NCBI RefSeq assembly: GCF_014352875.1
Contig: NZ_CP060695.1
Span: 1,519,501 to 1,583,500, forward strand
Origin: Polaribacter pectinis
GTDB lineage: Bacteria; Bacteroidota; Bacteroidia; Flavobacteriales; Flavobacteriaceae
Direction: 5' to 3'
Length of the DNA stretch: 64,000 nucleotides
A program made the translations under genes and the position numbers. The notes under the pieces were generated by a model. The model was not told the origin of the DNA. It searched no databases and was given only the letters and a program-made list of their open reading frames with translations. Positions 34,987-41,747 of the stretch are shown here, piece after piece (the first letter of the stretch is position 1; each line of letters opens with the position of its first letter).

Positions 34987-35502
34987 TTATTTCTTTTCTA
35001 CAAATTCTTTAAAATTATTCAAATAGGCTTGATCTTGTTCTTGAAAAGTTCCTTTAAAATAAGGAAATAGACAAGCCATAATAAAAGAATCGCTTTTACA
35101 GCTAGATTTTAAAATAATAGTAGTTACGCCATCTTCTTCACAAAAGAGGTAATCATCTGTCTTTAACATGTTTTCAGCATCAAAGAAAAGTGTTACTTTT
35201 TCATTGGGTACGTATGCCAAAACTTTCTCTGTCATTGTAATTTCTTCTCCTTGGTTTTCTACCACAATTTTATAAATACTTCCTGTTTTACCTGGATTGT
35301 CATTTACAACTTCGAAAGATTTTATCTCTGGAATCCAATTTTTAATGTTTTCTGAATTATTAAAAACACTAAAAACTTCTGTAACAGGTTTATCTACAAA
35401 AACCTGTGCAGTATAATTTGTTTCTTTTATTATTAACCCCGTAAGAAAAAAACCTATTACCAAAACAGATATAATTCCTAAAATTATTTTTATTGCTTTC
35501 AT
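34987..35502 (-). CDS. SRPBCC (START/polyketide cyclase-like) family protein with N-terminal membrane anchor
   Basis: A 171-residue protein: an N-terminal hydrophobic segment (IILGIISVLVIGFFLTGLII, about residues 5-24) followed by an SRPBCC lipid- or ligand-binding domain. The recognisable opening is VDKPVTEVFSVFNNSENIKNWIPEIKSF, typical of polyketide cyclase/START-like proteins. The fold binds hydrophobic ligands. It lies 9 bases after menA and 7 before menC, so it is embedded in the menaquinone genes; binding of an isoprenoid or naphthoate intermediate at the membrane is an attractive but untested idea. No catalytic residue can be named. Confidence 0.75.
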   Translation of the reverse strand: MKAIKIILGIISVLVIGFFLTGLIIKETNYTAQVFVDKPVTEVFSVFNNSENIKNWIPEIKSFEVVNDNPGKTGSIYKIVVENQGEEITMTEKVLAYVPNEKVTLFFDAENMLKTDDYLFCEEDGVTTIILKSSCKSDSFIMACLFPYFKGTFQEQDQAYLNNFKEFVEKK

Positions 35503-35511
35503 ATTTATAAT

Positions 35512-36459
35512 TTAATAAAGTTGTCCTATTCCAAAAAGAATGGCAAACAAAAATGTACTTAATGCTACTTTTTTTAACTCACTATCTAATTCTGAATGAA
35601 TAATATTCTTTGCTACTACTACTATGTTTATAGCTAAAGGAATAAAAGCAATTAGAAATAAATACTGTAGAGGAGAGTAATAATTTAACTGAACATAAAC
35701 AATAGCAGCAATTAAAGCTCCAATAATTAAAGCATAATGATACATTTTAGCTTTCTGGCTACCTAGTTTTACAACTAATGTGTTTTTATTATTCTTTTTA
35801 TCTTCAATTTGATCTCGCATATTATTCAAATTTAAAACAGCAGCACTTAATAATCCTATTGAAATTGCTGGTAAAAAAATTTTAAAATTGATGTGTTTTG
35901 TGTACAAGAAATAAGATCCAACAACACTTAATAAACCAAAGAACAAGAACACAAAAATATCACCTAAACCGCTATAACCATAAGCAGATTTACCAACTGT
36001 ATATTTTATTGCTGCTGCAATTGAAGCAATTCCTAAACCAAAAAATAAGATTGAAAACCCAAAATTTTCTTTTCCAAAAGAAACATAAATCAATAACAAT
36101 GCAATTATTAAAGTGATAATTGTAGTAATTATCATAGCCGTTTTCATTTGTTTGGGAGTAATTGCGCCTGAAGCCACCATTCTAGCTTCGCCAGTTCTGT
36201 TTTTATCAGAACCTTTTACTCCATCACCATAATCATTTGCAAAATTTGATAAGACTTGAAAACCTATTGTTGTTAGAATTGCTAACCAGAAAATAGGTGA
36301 TTGTAAAATTGTTGGACAACCAAAATCACAATAAGAAATTAAAGATGACTTATATTGAAAAGAATCTTGATTCCCTAAAACACTTCCAACAATAATTCCG
36401 GAAATAGATAAAGGAAGTGTTCTTAAACGTGCAGCTTTAATATAATTTGAAAAACCCAT
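35512..36459 (-). CDS. menA: 1,4-Dihydroxy-2-naphthoate polyprenyltransferase (MenA)
   Basis: Transfers the polyprenyl chain to 1,4-dihydroxy-2-naphthoate, the membrane step of menaquinone synthesis. A UbiA-superfamily protein of 315 residues with about eight to nine membrane segments. The first Asp-rich motif reads NFANDYGDGVKGSDK and the second NNMRDQIEDKKNNKNTL. The N-terminal IKAARLRTLPLSISG is characteristic of MenA. It follows the SPOR-like lipoprotein gene by 12 bases and precedes the SRPBCC gene by 9. menB, menD, menF and menH are not in the window, so the pathway is completed elsewhere. Confidence 0.93.
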   Translation of the reverse strand: MGFSNYIKAARLRTLPLSISGIIVGSVLGNQDSFQYKSSLISYCDFGCPTILQSPIFWLAILTTIGFQVLSNFANDYGDGVKGSDKNRTGEARMVASGAITPKQMKTAMIITTIITLIIALLLIYVSFGKENFGFSILFFGLGIASIAAAIKYTVGKSAYGYSGLGDIFVFLFFGLLSVVGSYFLYTKHINFKIFLPAISIGLLSAAVLNLNNMRDQIEDKKNNKNTLVVKLGSQKAKMYHYALIIGALIAAIVYVQLNYYSPLQYLFLIAFIPLAINIVVVAKNIIHSELDSELKKVALSTFLFAILFGIGQLY

Positions 36460-36471
36460 TTTTATGAAATA

Positions 36472-36846
36472 CTATTTTAATAAAGCTTCTTTAATATGGA
36501 TTGGTTCTCCGTTTTTTATAGCTTGTACAAAAGCTCCTGGATATTTATTTAAAAATAAACTTCTAGTTTTTCTTGCTTCATTATAAGTTAAAAATTCACC
36601 AAATCTAAATTTAGTTAAACCATTTTCTTTGTATGTTTTAACACTATCTATATTCGCCAATGTTGAATTTTCTTTTTTTAAAGCAGCTATTTGAACTGTA
36701 AAAATAAGCTCTGGAACTTCATCAACAATGCTTTTAGGTTCTATTGTTGTTACATCAGGTTTACTTATATCTAAAGAATCTTTTTTTTCTTCTTTTTTTC
36801 CACAAGAAATTATCAAGATAAAAACAAAAAAGTAAGCGTATTTCAT
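36472..36846 (-). CDS. SPOR-like domain lipoprotein
   Basis: A 124-residue lipoprotein: signal YFFVFILIISC followed by GKKEEKK, with the lipidated Cys near residue 15. A SPOR-like module of about 75 residues follows (TVQIAALKKENSTL, FRFGEFLTYNEARKTRSLF, AFVQAIKNGEPIHIKEAL). SPOR modules bind denuded peptidoglycan at division sites. The neighbouring 130-residue gene carries the same pattern (QIGAYRNENKAL, YRLGEFPTYKEAIEFKR, AFIVPFNKGKRIHIREAL), so the two are tandem paralogues. A more distant version ends the amidase at 40552-41643. Its position in the menaquinone run may be incidental to function. Confidence 0.75.
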   Translation of the reverse strand: MKYAYFFVFILIISCGKKEEKKDSLDISKPDVTTIEPKSIVDEVPELIFTVQIAALKKENSTLANIDSVKTYKENGLTKFRFGEFLTYNEARKTRSLFLNKYPGAFVQAIKNGEPIHIKEALLK

Positions 36847-36921
36847 AATTTAACTGTTTCTAAAGTATCTTTTAATTTAATCTAAAATTCTTCCTCAATT
36901 AAATTAATTCTTTTTAAGCAT

Positions 36922-37314
36922 CTATAAAATTGGTGCTGATATTTTTAGAGCTTCTCTAATATGTATGCGTTTCCCTTTATTAAATGGAACAATAAAAGCA
37001 TCTGTACAAACATTTAAAAGAATTCTTTTAAACTCTATTGCTTCTTTATAAGTAGGGAATTCTCCTAATCTATACCTAGTAATATTGTCTTCTTCTTTAG
37101 TAATAACAATATTGTCTACACTTTCTAAAGCTTTATTTTCATTTCTGTATGCACCAATTTGAATGGAAAAAAACAAACTAGTATTAGATTTAATATAATT
37201 ATCAGGTAAACTACTTGCAATAACTTTAATATAATTTTCTTCTTCTTGAGCAGATAATTCAGTCGTTGAAATAAAAATAAACCCAGTAATTAAAAAGAAA
37301 ATAATATTTTTCAT
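36922..37314 (-). CDS. Secreted SPOR-like protein, paralogue of the preceding lipoprotein
   Basis: A 130-residue protein with a cleavable signal (IIFFLITGFIFISTTELSAQ) and a C-terminal SPOR-like module similar along its length to that of the 124-residue lipoprotein downstream. It lacks the lipobox, so it should be periplasmic and soluble. It starts two bases after the CCG-domain gene, implying co-transcription. A 75-base gap separates it from the lipoprotein gene. The duplication with different anchoring (soluble versus lipidated) is the notable point. Peptidoglycan binding is inferred from the module. Confidence 0.72.
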   Translation of the reverse strand: MKNIIFFLITGFIFISTTELSAQEEENYIKVIASSLPDNYIKSNTSLFFSIQIGAYRNENKALESVDNIVITKEEDNITRYRLGEFPTYKEAIEFKRILLNVCTDAFIVPFNKGKRIHIREALKISAPIL

Positions 37315-37316
37315 TG

Positions 37317-38096
37317 TTACAAATTGTTTGCTTCAGCAATTAACTCTGCAATATCTTTTACTAAAACTTCAGCTTCTTTTTCTTTGAATTTAATTCCGTC
37401 TGTCATCATTGTATTACAATAAGGACAACCAGTAGCAATGATTTGCGGTTTGGTTTCTAAAGCGTCTTCTGTTCTTAAAACATTAATATCTTTATCTCCC
37501 TTTTCTGGCTCTTTAAACATTTGCGCTCCTCCAGCTCCACAACATAAAGCAGTAGATTTGTTGCGCTTCATTTCTGTTAAGTTTACACCTAGTCTTTTTA
37601 TTAAATTTCTTGGAGATTCGTAAACTTCATTCGCTCTTCCTAAATAACATGGATCATGGAATGTAACTCTTTTTCCTTTTAGAGTAGTATCGTCTATTTT
37701 TAAACGCCCTTCAGAAATTAAATTTTGTATGAATTGTGTATGATGAAAAACCTCATACTTCCCTCCTAAACTTGGATATTCATTTTTTAAAGTATTAAAC
37801 GAATGTGGATCGCACGTAACAATTTTCTTTACTTCATAACCATTCAATACTTCAATATTCATCATTGCTTGCATCTGAAACAAAAATTCGTTTCCAGATC
37901 TTTTAGCTGCATCACCTGTAGAAGATTCTTCCGTTCCTAAAACAGCAAAATCTACGTTTGCTTGATGTAATATTTTTACAAATGCTCTTGATATTTTCTT
38001 TGCTCTATCGTCATAACTTCCTGCTGCGCCAACCCAAAACAACACTTCTGGTTGTTTACCTTGAGCCATCATTTCTGCCATTGTTGGTACTGTCAT
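37317..38096 (-). CDS. CCG-domain Fe-S protein (heterodisulfide reductase subunit B/D-like)
   Basis: A 259-residue protein with two CCG-type modules. The C-terminal one is intact: HDPCYLGR, then ALCCGAGGAQMF, then ATGCPYCNTM, the ligand set for a non-cubane 4Fe-4S cluster as in HdrB. The N-terminal one is degenerate (TEESSTGDAAKRSGNEFLF), with Ser replacing the usual Cys. Gene order suggests it works with the membrane protein upstream, which supplies ferredoxin-type clusters and a haem/quinone-like membrane part. Together they resemble a split EtfD/HdrDE-type quinone reductase that could pass electrons to menaquinone. GlpC- or LutA/LldE-type enzymes are alternatives. Confidence 0.8.
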   Translation of the reverse strand: MTVPTMAEMMAQGKQPEVLFWVGAAGSYDDRAKKISRAFVKILHQANVDFAVLGTEESSTGDAAKRSGNEFLFQMQAMMNIEVLNGYEVKKIVTCDPHSFNTLKNEYPSLGGKYEVFHHTQFIQNLISEGRLKIDDTTLKGKRVTFHDPCYLGRANEVYESPRNLIKRLGVNLTEMKRNKSTALCCGAGGAQMFKEPEKGDKDINVLRTEDALETKPQIIATGCPYCNTMMTDGIKFKEKEAEVLVKDIAELIAEANNL

Positions 38097-38167
38097 AAAT
38101 TACAAATTTTGAATTATTGATTATGAATTAATACAATTCTTAATTAATAATTGTTTATTAAAAATCT

Positions 38168-39484
38168 TTAGTCTTCTTTGGCCCAGTTTAATCTATCTTG
38201 TTGATTGTATTGCCAAGGTGCACCATTGTTTTCGATGTTTGTCATCATCATGTTTAATTCTTGAGGTGCTGCACTTTCTTCCATTACTAAATATCTTCTC
38301 ATATCCATAATAATAGAAAGTGGATCGATATTTACTGGACATTCTTCTACACAAGCATTACAACTTGTACAAGCCCATAATTCTTCTGGCTTTATATAAT
38401 CGTTTAATAGCTGTTTTCCATCATCTACAAAAGTTCCGCCATTTGCATCTATATTTCTACCAACTTCTTCTAAACGATCTCTAGTATCCATCATAATTTT
38501 ACGAGGAGATAATTCTTTACCCGTTAAATTTGCAGGACATGAAGATGTACAACGTCCACATTCTGTACAAGTATATGAGTTTAATAGTTGCACCCAATTT
38601 AAATCTGTAACGTCAGAAGCTCCAAATTTTTCTGGAACAGTTTCTTCTGCTCCTTCAGCTGGAGCGGCATAAGGATCTGCATCTGGATCCATCATTAATT
38701 TAACCTCGTTTGTAACGGATTCTAAATTATTGAACTGTCCTTTTGGATTTAGGTTTGCTAAATAAGTGTTTGGAAACGCTAATAAAATGTGCAAATGTTT
38801 AGAATAATACAGATAGTTTAAGAAAACTAAAATTCCTAAAATATGAATCCACCAAGCACTTCTTTCTATTGTGTGAATTGTTTCTGCAGAAAAACCATCA
38901 AACAAAGGTGCAATAAATTGACTTATTGGATTCCCTATTCCTGCTTGTTGAAATGCTGTATCTGTTGCATTCATTACTAAAAATAAGGTCATTAAAACCA
39001 TTTCGAAATACAGAATATTATTTCCATCATTCTTTGGCCAACCTTTCATTTCTTTACTAAAAAAACGTTTGATGTTTGATACGTTTCTTCGCAACCAAAA
39101 TATAACAACTGCTACAAAAACTAGCGCTGCTAAAATTTCGAAAGTACCTATTAAGAACGCATAAAAACCATTACCTAAAACGCCTTGAAAAATTCTGTGT
39201 GTTCCAAATAAACCATCAATAATAATTTCTAAAACCTCTATATTTATAATAATAAAACCAACATAAACTACAATATGCAAAAAACCTGAAAAAGGTCTTT
39301 TTACCATTTTAGATTGCCCAAGAGCAATCTTTATCATGTTTTTTAATCTTTCTGGTTTTCTATCTGTTCTATCTACATCTTTTCCTAATTTAATGTTTCT
39401 AGATAGTTTGTGAATATTCATCACAAAAAAACCAATTCCTAAAAGTAACGCTATTGCAAAAATTATGTTTGGTAAGTATTGCAT
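38168..39484 (-). CDS. Membrane-bound Fe-S oxidoreductase (NarI-like membrane domain plus two 4Fe-4S sites)
   Basis: A 438-residue protein. About six hydrophobic segments fill residues 1-240 and carry spaced histidines (FLHIVVYVG, WWIHILGIL, SKHLHILLA), as in NarI/HdrE-type cytochrome b domains. The C-terminal part has two ferredoxin motifs: CTECGRCTSSCP near residue 307 and CTSCNACVEECP near 370. It is followed 71 bases later by the CCG protein. Membrane domain, ferredoxin clusters and CCG domain occur fused in EtfD-like proteins that link electron-transfer flavoprotein (beta-oxidation) to menaquinone. Here they are split between two genes placed just upstream of menA-menC-menE. The electron donor is not shown by sequence. 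Confidence 0.82.
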   Translation of the reverse strand: MQYLPNIIFAIALLLGIGFFVMNIHKLSRNIKLGKDVDRTDRKPERLKNMIKIALGQSKMVKRPFSGFLHIVVYVGFIIINIEVLEIIIDGLFGTHRIFQGVLGNGFYAFLIGTFEILAALVFVAVVIFWLRRNVSNIKRFFSKEMKGWPKNDGNNILYFEMVLMTLFLVMNATDTAFQQAGIGNPISQFIAPLFDGFSAETIHTIERSAWWIHILGILVFLNYLYYSKHLHILLAFPNTYLANLNPKGQFNNLESVTNEVKLMMDPDADPYAAPAEGAEETVPEKFGASDVTDLNWVQLLNSYTCTECGRCTSSCPANLTGKELSPRKIMMDTRDRLEEVGRNIDANGGTFVDDGKQLLNDYIKPEELWACTSCNACVEECPVNIDPLSIIMDMRRYLVMEESAAPQELNMMMTNIENNGAPWQYNQQDRLNWAKED

Positions 39485-39502
39485 CTTATAAGTTTAAAAA
39501 TA

Positions 39503-40498
39503 TTATTGTTTCAATTCTTCAATCTCTTTTTTTAGCTTTTTTAATTCTTCTAATTCATCTTTTGTTGGAGAATATGGTTTAGGCTTTTTCCCGAATATAG
39601 AAAAATGTACATATCTTTTCGGGTTCAACTTTAAATCTCTTAATAATTCTTCAAGCTCTTTTGTAGCTGCTTCAATATTATCATATAACTTTTTATCGTT
39701 AATCAATTTACCTATAGAACCTTCATTAGAATTCATTTTTCTAGATAATTCATTAAAATTATCTACAGCATTTTCTGCCTTTTTAACAATGTTATTAATA
39801 TTAACAGTAGTTAAACTGTCTGACACTTTGCTGAAATTTTCTGTAATATTTTTAGTGTTTTCTAATGTTATTTTTAAATTCTCTTGATTATCTGTAACCA
39901 TAGAATTTACAGATTTTACAGTCTGTCTTAACTCATAAATTGTTGCTGATAAATTTGATACAGAATTATTAATACCTGTAATAGTTTTATCATTTAAAAT
40001 CTTGTTAACACCACTAAATAAAGTGTCTGCTCTAACAATTACTTTTTCTATTTTTTGTTGTAGCGGGTTTAAACGCTCTCCAATAGAAGTAAACAGACTT
40101 TCTTCCATTTCTCCTTCTAGAACATCTCCAGAAACTGCCATTTCTCCTTCATAGCTTGGTATTACAGCCAAGTTTGAACCACTTAATGGATTTGGAGAAT
40201 AAATTCTAACAATACTATTTTTTGAAAACTGAAAATCATCTTCAACAGAAAAACGAACAATTAAATGCCCTCTTTTTTCAGGTGTATTATTAAACTTTAT
40301 TTCATCTACCTTACCAACTTTTAAACCGTTAATAGTTACAGAACTAGACCTATTAAGACCTCCAATTTTACTATATTCAACTTCAAAATAACGAGTATTT
40401 CCATCTAATATATTTTGGCCTTTTAAAAAGTTAAATCCCCAAATAAAAATTGCAATAATTACTACAACAACAATTCCTGTTTTTAATTCTTTTGACAT
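39503..40498 (-). CDS. MlaD/MCE family lipid transport protein
   Basis: A 331-residue protein with an N-terminal membrane anchor (TGIVVVVIIAIFIWGFNFL). It is followed by one MCE domain (EVEYSKIGGLNRSSSVTINGLKVGKVDEIKF, then a CSNPLSGSNLAVIP-like block NPLSGSNLAVIPSY) and a long helical region (about residues 150-300) ending in a Lys/Glu-rich coiled coil. MCE proteins form hexameric rings and periplasmic tunnels for phospholipids between the membranes. The matching ABC ATPase and permease (MlaE/F) are not adjacent. It lies between the amidase gene (53 bases) and the Fe-S membrane protein, an arrangement I regard as usual in Flavobacteriaceae. Confidence 0.88.
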   Translation of the reverse strand: MSKELKTGIVVVVIIAIFIWGFNFLKGQNILDGNTRYFEVEYSKIGGLNRSSSVTINGLKVGKVDEIKFNNTPEKRGHLIVRFSVEDDFQFSKNSIVRIYSPNPLSGSNLAVIPSYEGEMAVSGDVLEGEMEESLFTSIGERLNPLQQKIEKVIVRADTLFSGVNKILNDKTITGINNSVSNLSATIYELRQTVKSVNSMVTDNQENLKITLENTKNITENFSKVSDSLTTVNINNIVKKAENAVDNFNELSRKMNSNEGSIGKLINDKKLYDNIEAATKELEELLRDLKLNPKRYVHFSIFGKKPKPYSPTKDELEELKKLKKEIEELKQ

Positions 40499-40551
40499 GC
40501 ATTAAAATTTAACAACAATATTACTACTATTTTTTTACAGAAACCACCAAA

Positions 40552-41643
40552 CTATTGCATTTTAACAGCATCTGAAACTGATATTTTTTCTCCGTTTTTA
40601 AAAGCAACTATAAAAGCTGTTTTATATCCTTTTCTTTTTACTTCTTCAAGTGATTTTTTAACCTCTTTATAATTAGAAGTGTTTCCATAATAATATTTAT
40701 AAAATGAACTTACTTGAACTCTCTCAACATCTTGTAAACCTTTAAAATTATAAGATTTAGTTGCAAGTTTATTTTTACCAGAAGCTATTTGAATTTTATA
40801 CTCAATATCATCTACCATTTTCTGTTGAGTAACAACATCTATAACTGTATTTAACTTTAAATTACTGATATAATTTTGTATTGCATCTGCAATGGAGTTT
40901 CCCATTTGCTCCTGTCCTTTTTTTGAATTTAAATATTTCCCTTCTTTTTTATTTGTAAGAAACCCCAATTCAACTAAAACACTTGGCATAATTGTTTCTC
41001 TTAAAACCTGAAAATTATCTTGTTTTACTTTTCTGTCTTCTCTTTTTAGTTTTAGCGCAAAATTATTCTGAATTAAACTTGCAATTGCCAAGCTTTTGTC
41101 TAAATTTTCTTCTTGTAAAAGAGATAAACCAATAACAGATTCTGCAGAATTAGGGTCAAAACCTTTATATCTTTCTTTATAGTTATCTTCTAATAAAATT
41201 ACAGCATTTTCTCTTTTTGCAATCTCTAAATTTTTTTTATTTCCACGCAAACCTAACACAAAAGTTCCTGCTCCATGTGCATTACTTGTATGAGAATCGC
41301 AATGAATAGAGACGAATAAGTCTGCTTTTGCATGATTTGCTACATCTCCTCTCTTCCATAAATCTATAAAAACATCTTTACTTCTTGTATAAATTACCTT
41401 TATATCTTTCTTTTTGGCAAGTTTTTTACCAACAATTAATGCAACTTTTAAAGCAATATTTTTTTCTTTATATCCGCTTCCTAAATTTCCAGGATCTTTT
41501 CCACCATGTCCTGCGTCTATAACTATGACATATTTTTTTTGTGAAAAAACATTAGAAGACTGTGCTAAAAATAAGAATATGCACAGAAAAACAAAAAATG
41601 TTTTTGTTTTGGTATTAATTTTGTGTGTTTGTTGGAATCGCAT
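40552..41643 (-). CDS. N-acetylmuramoyl-L-alanine amidase (AmiC-type) with C-terminal SPOR-like tail
   Basis: Cleaves stem peptides from peptidoglycan, typically during daughter-cell separation. 363 residues: a signal peptide (to about residue 34, FSQ), an amidase_3 domain with zinc ligands in VIVIDAGHGGKDPGN (His), KEKNIALKVAL (Glu) and SIHCDSH (His), the catalytic Glu in PSVLVELGFLTNKKEG, then a SPOR-like C-terminal module (YKIQIASGKNKL, AFIVAFKNGEKISVSDAV). The ATG at 41641-41643 is chosen over a TTG one codon earlier. A strong promoter lies upstream. Two small genes downstream in the run carry the same tail module, suggesting related targeting. Confidence 0.92.
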   Translation of the reverse strand: MRFQQTHKINTKTKTFFVFLCIFLFLAQSSNVFSQKKYVIVIDAGHGGKDPGNLGSGYKEKNIALKVALIVGKKLAKKKDIKVIYTRSKDVFIDLWKRGDVANHAKADLFVSIHCDSHTSNAHGAGTFVLGLRGNKKNLEIAKRENAVILLEDNYKERYKGFDPNSAESVIGLSLLQEENLDKSLAIASLIQNNFALKLKREDRKVKQDNFQVLRETIMPSVLVELGFLTNKKEGKYLNSKKGQEQMGNSIADAIQNYISNLKLNTVIDVVTQQKMVDDIEYKIQIASGKNKLATKSYNFKGLQDVERVQVSSFYKYYYGNTSNYKEVKKSLEEVKRKGYKTAFIVAFKNGEKISVSDAVKMQ

Positions 41644-41716
41644 CAATAAAATTTAACTAATTTTGGGGACTTAAAATTTGGTGCTTCAAATATTGAGCCA
41701 TATTTTTACTTTTATA

Positions 41717-41747
41717 CAAAAATAGCATTTATAGCATTGCAAACAAA
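41717..41747 (-). promoter_or_regulatory. Promoter of the amidase run
   Basis: On the minus strand a -33 TTTG (complement of 41744-41747) and a -7 TATTTTTG (complement of 41717-41724) are spaced by 19 bases. The -33 element lies within the first codons of the divergent LptD-like gene, so the two transcription units overlap at their starts. Confidence 0.65.

Noticed and set aside
36472..37314. Frameshifted remnants of a single larger SPOR protein
   Set aside because: Each gene has its own export signal (one with a lipobox, one without) and a complete module, so they are two intact paralogues.
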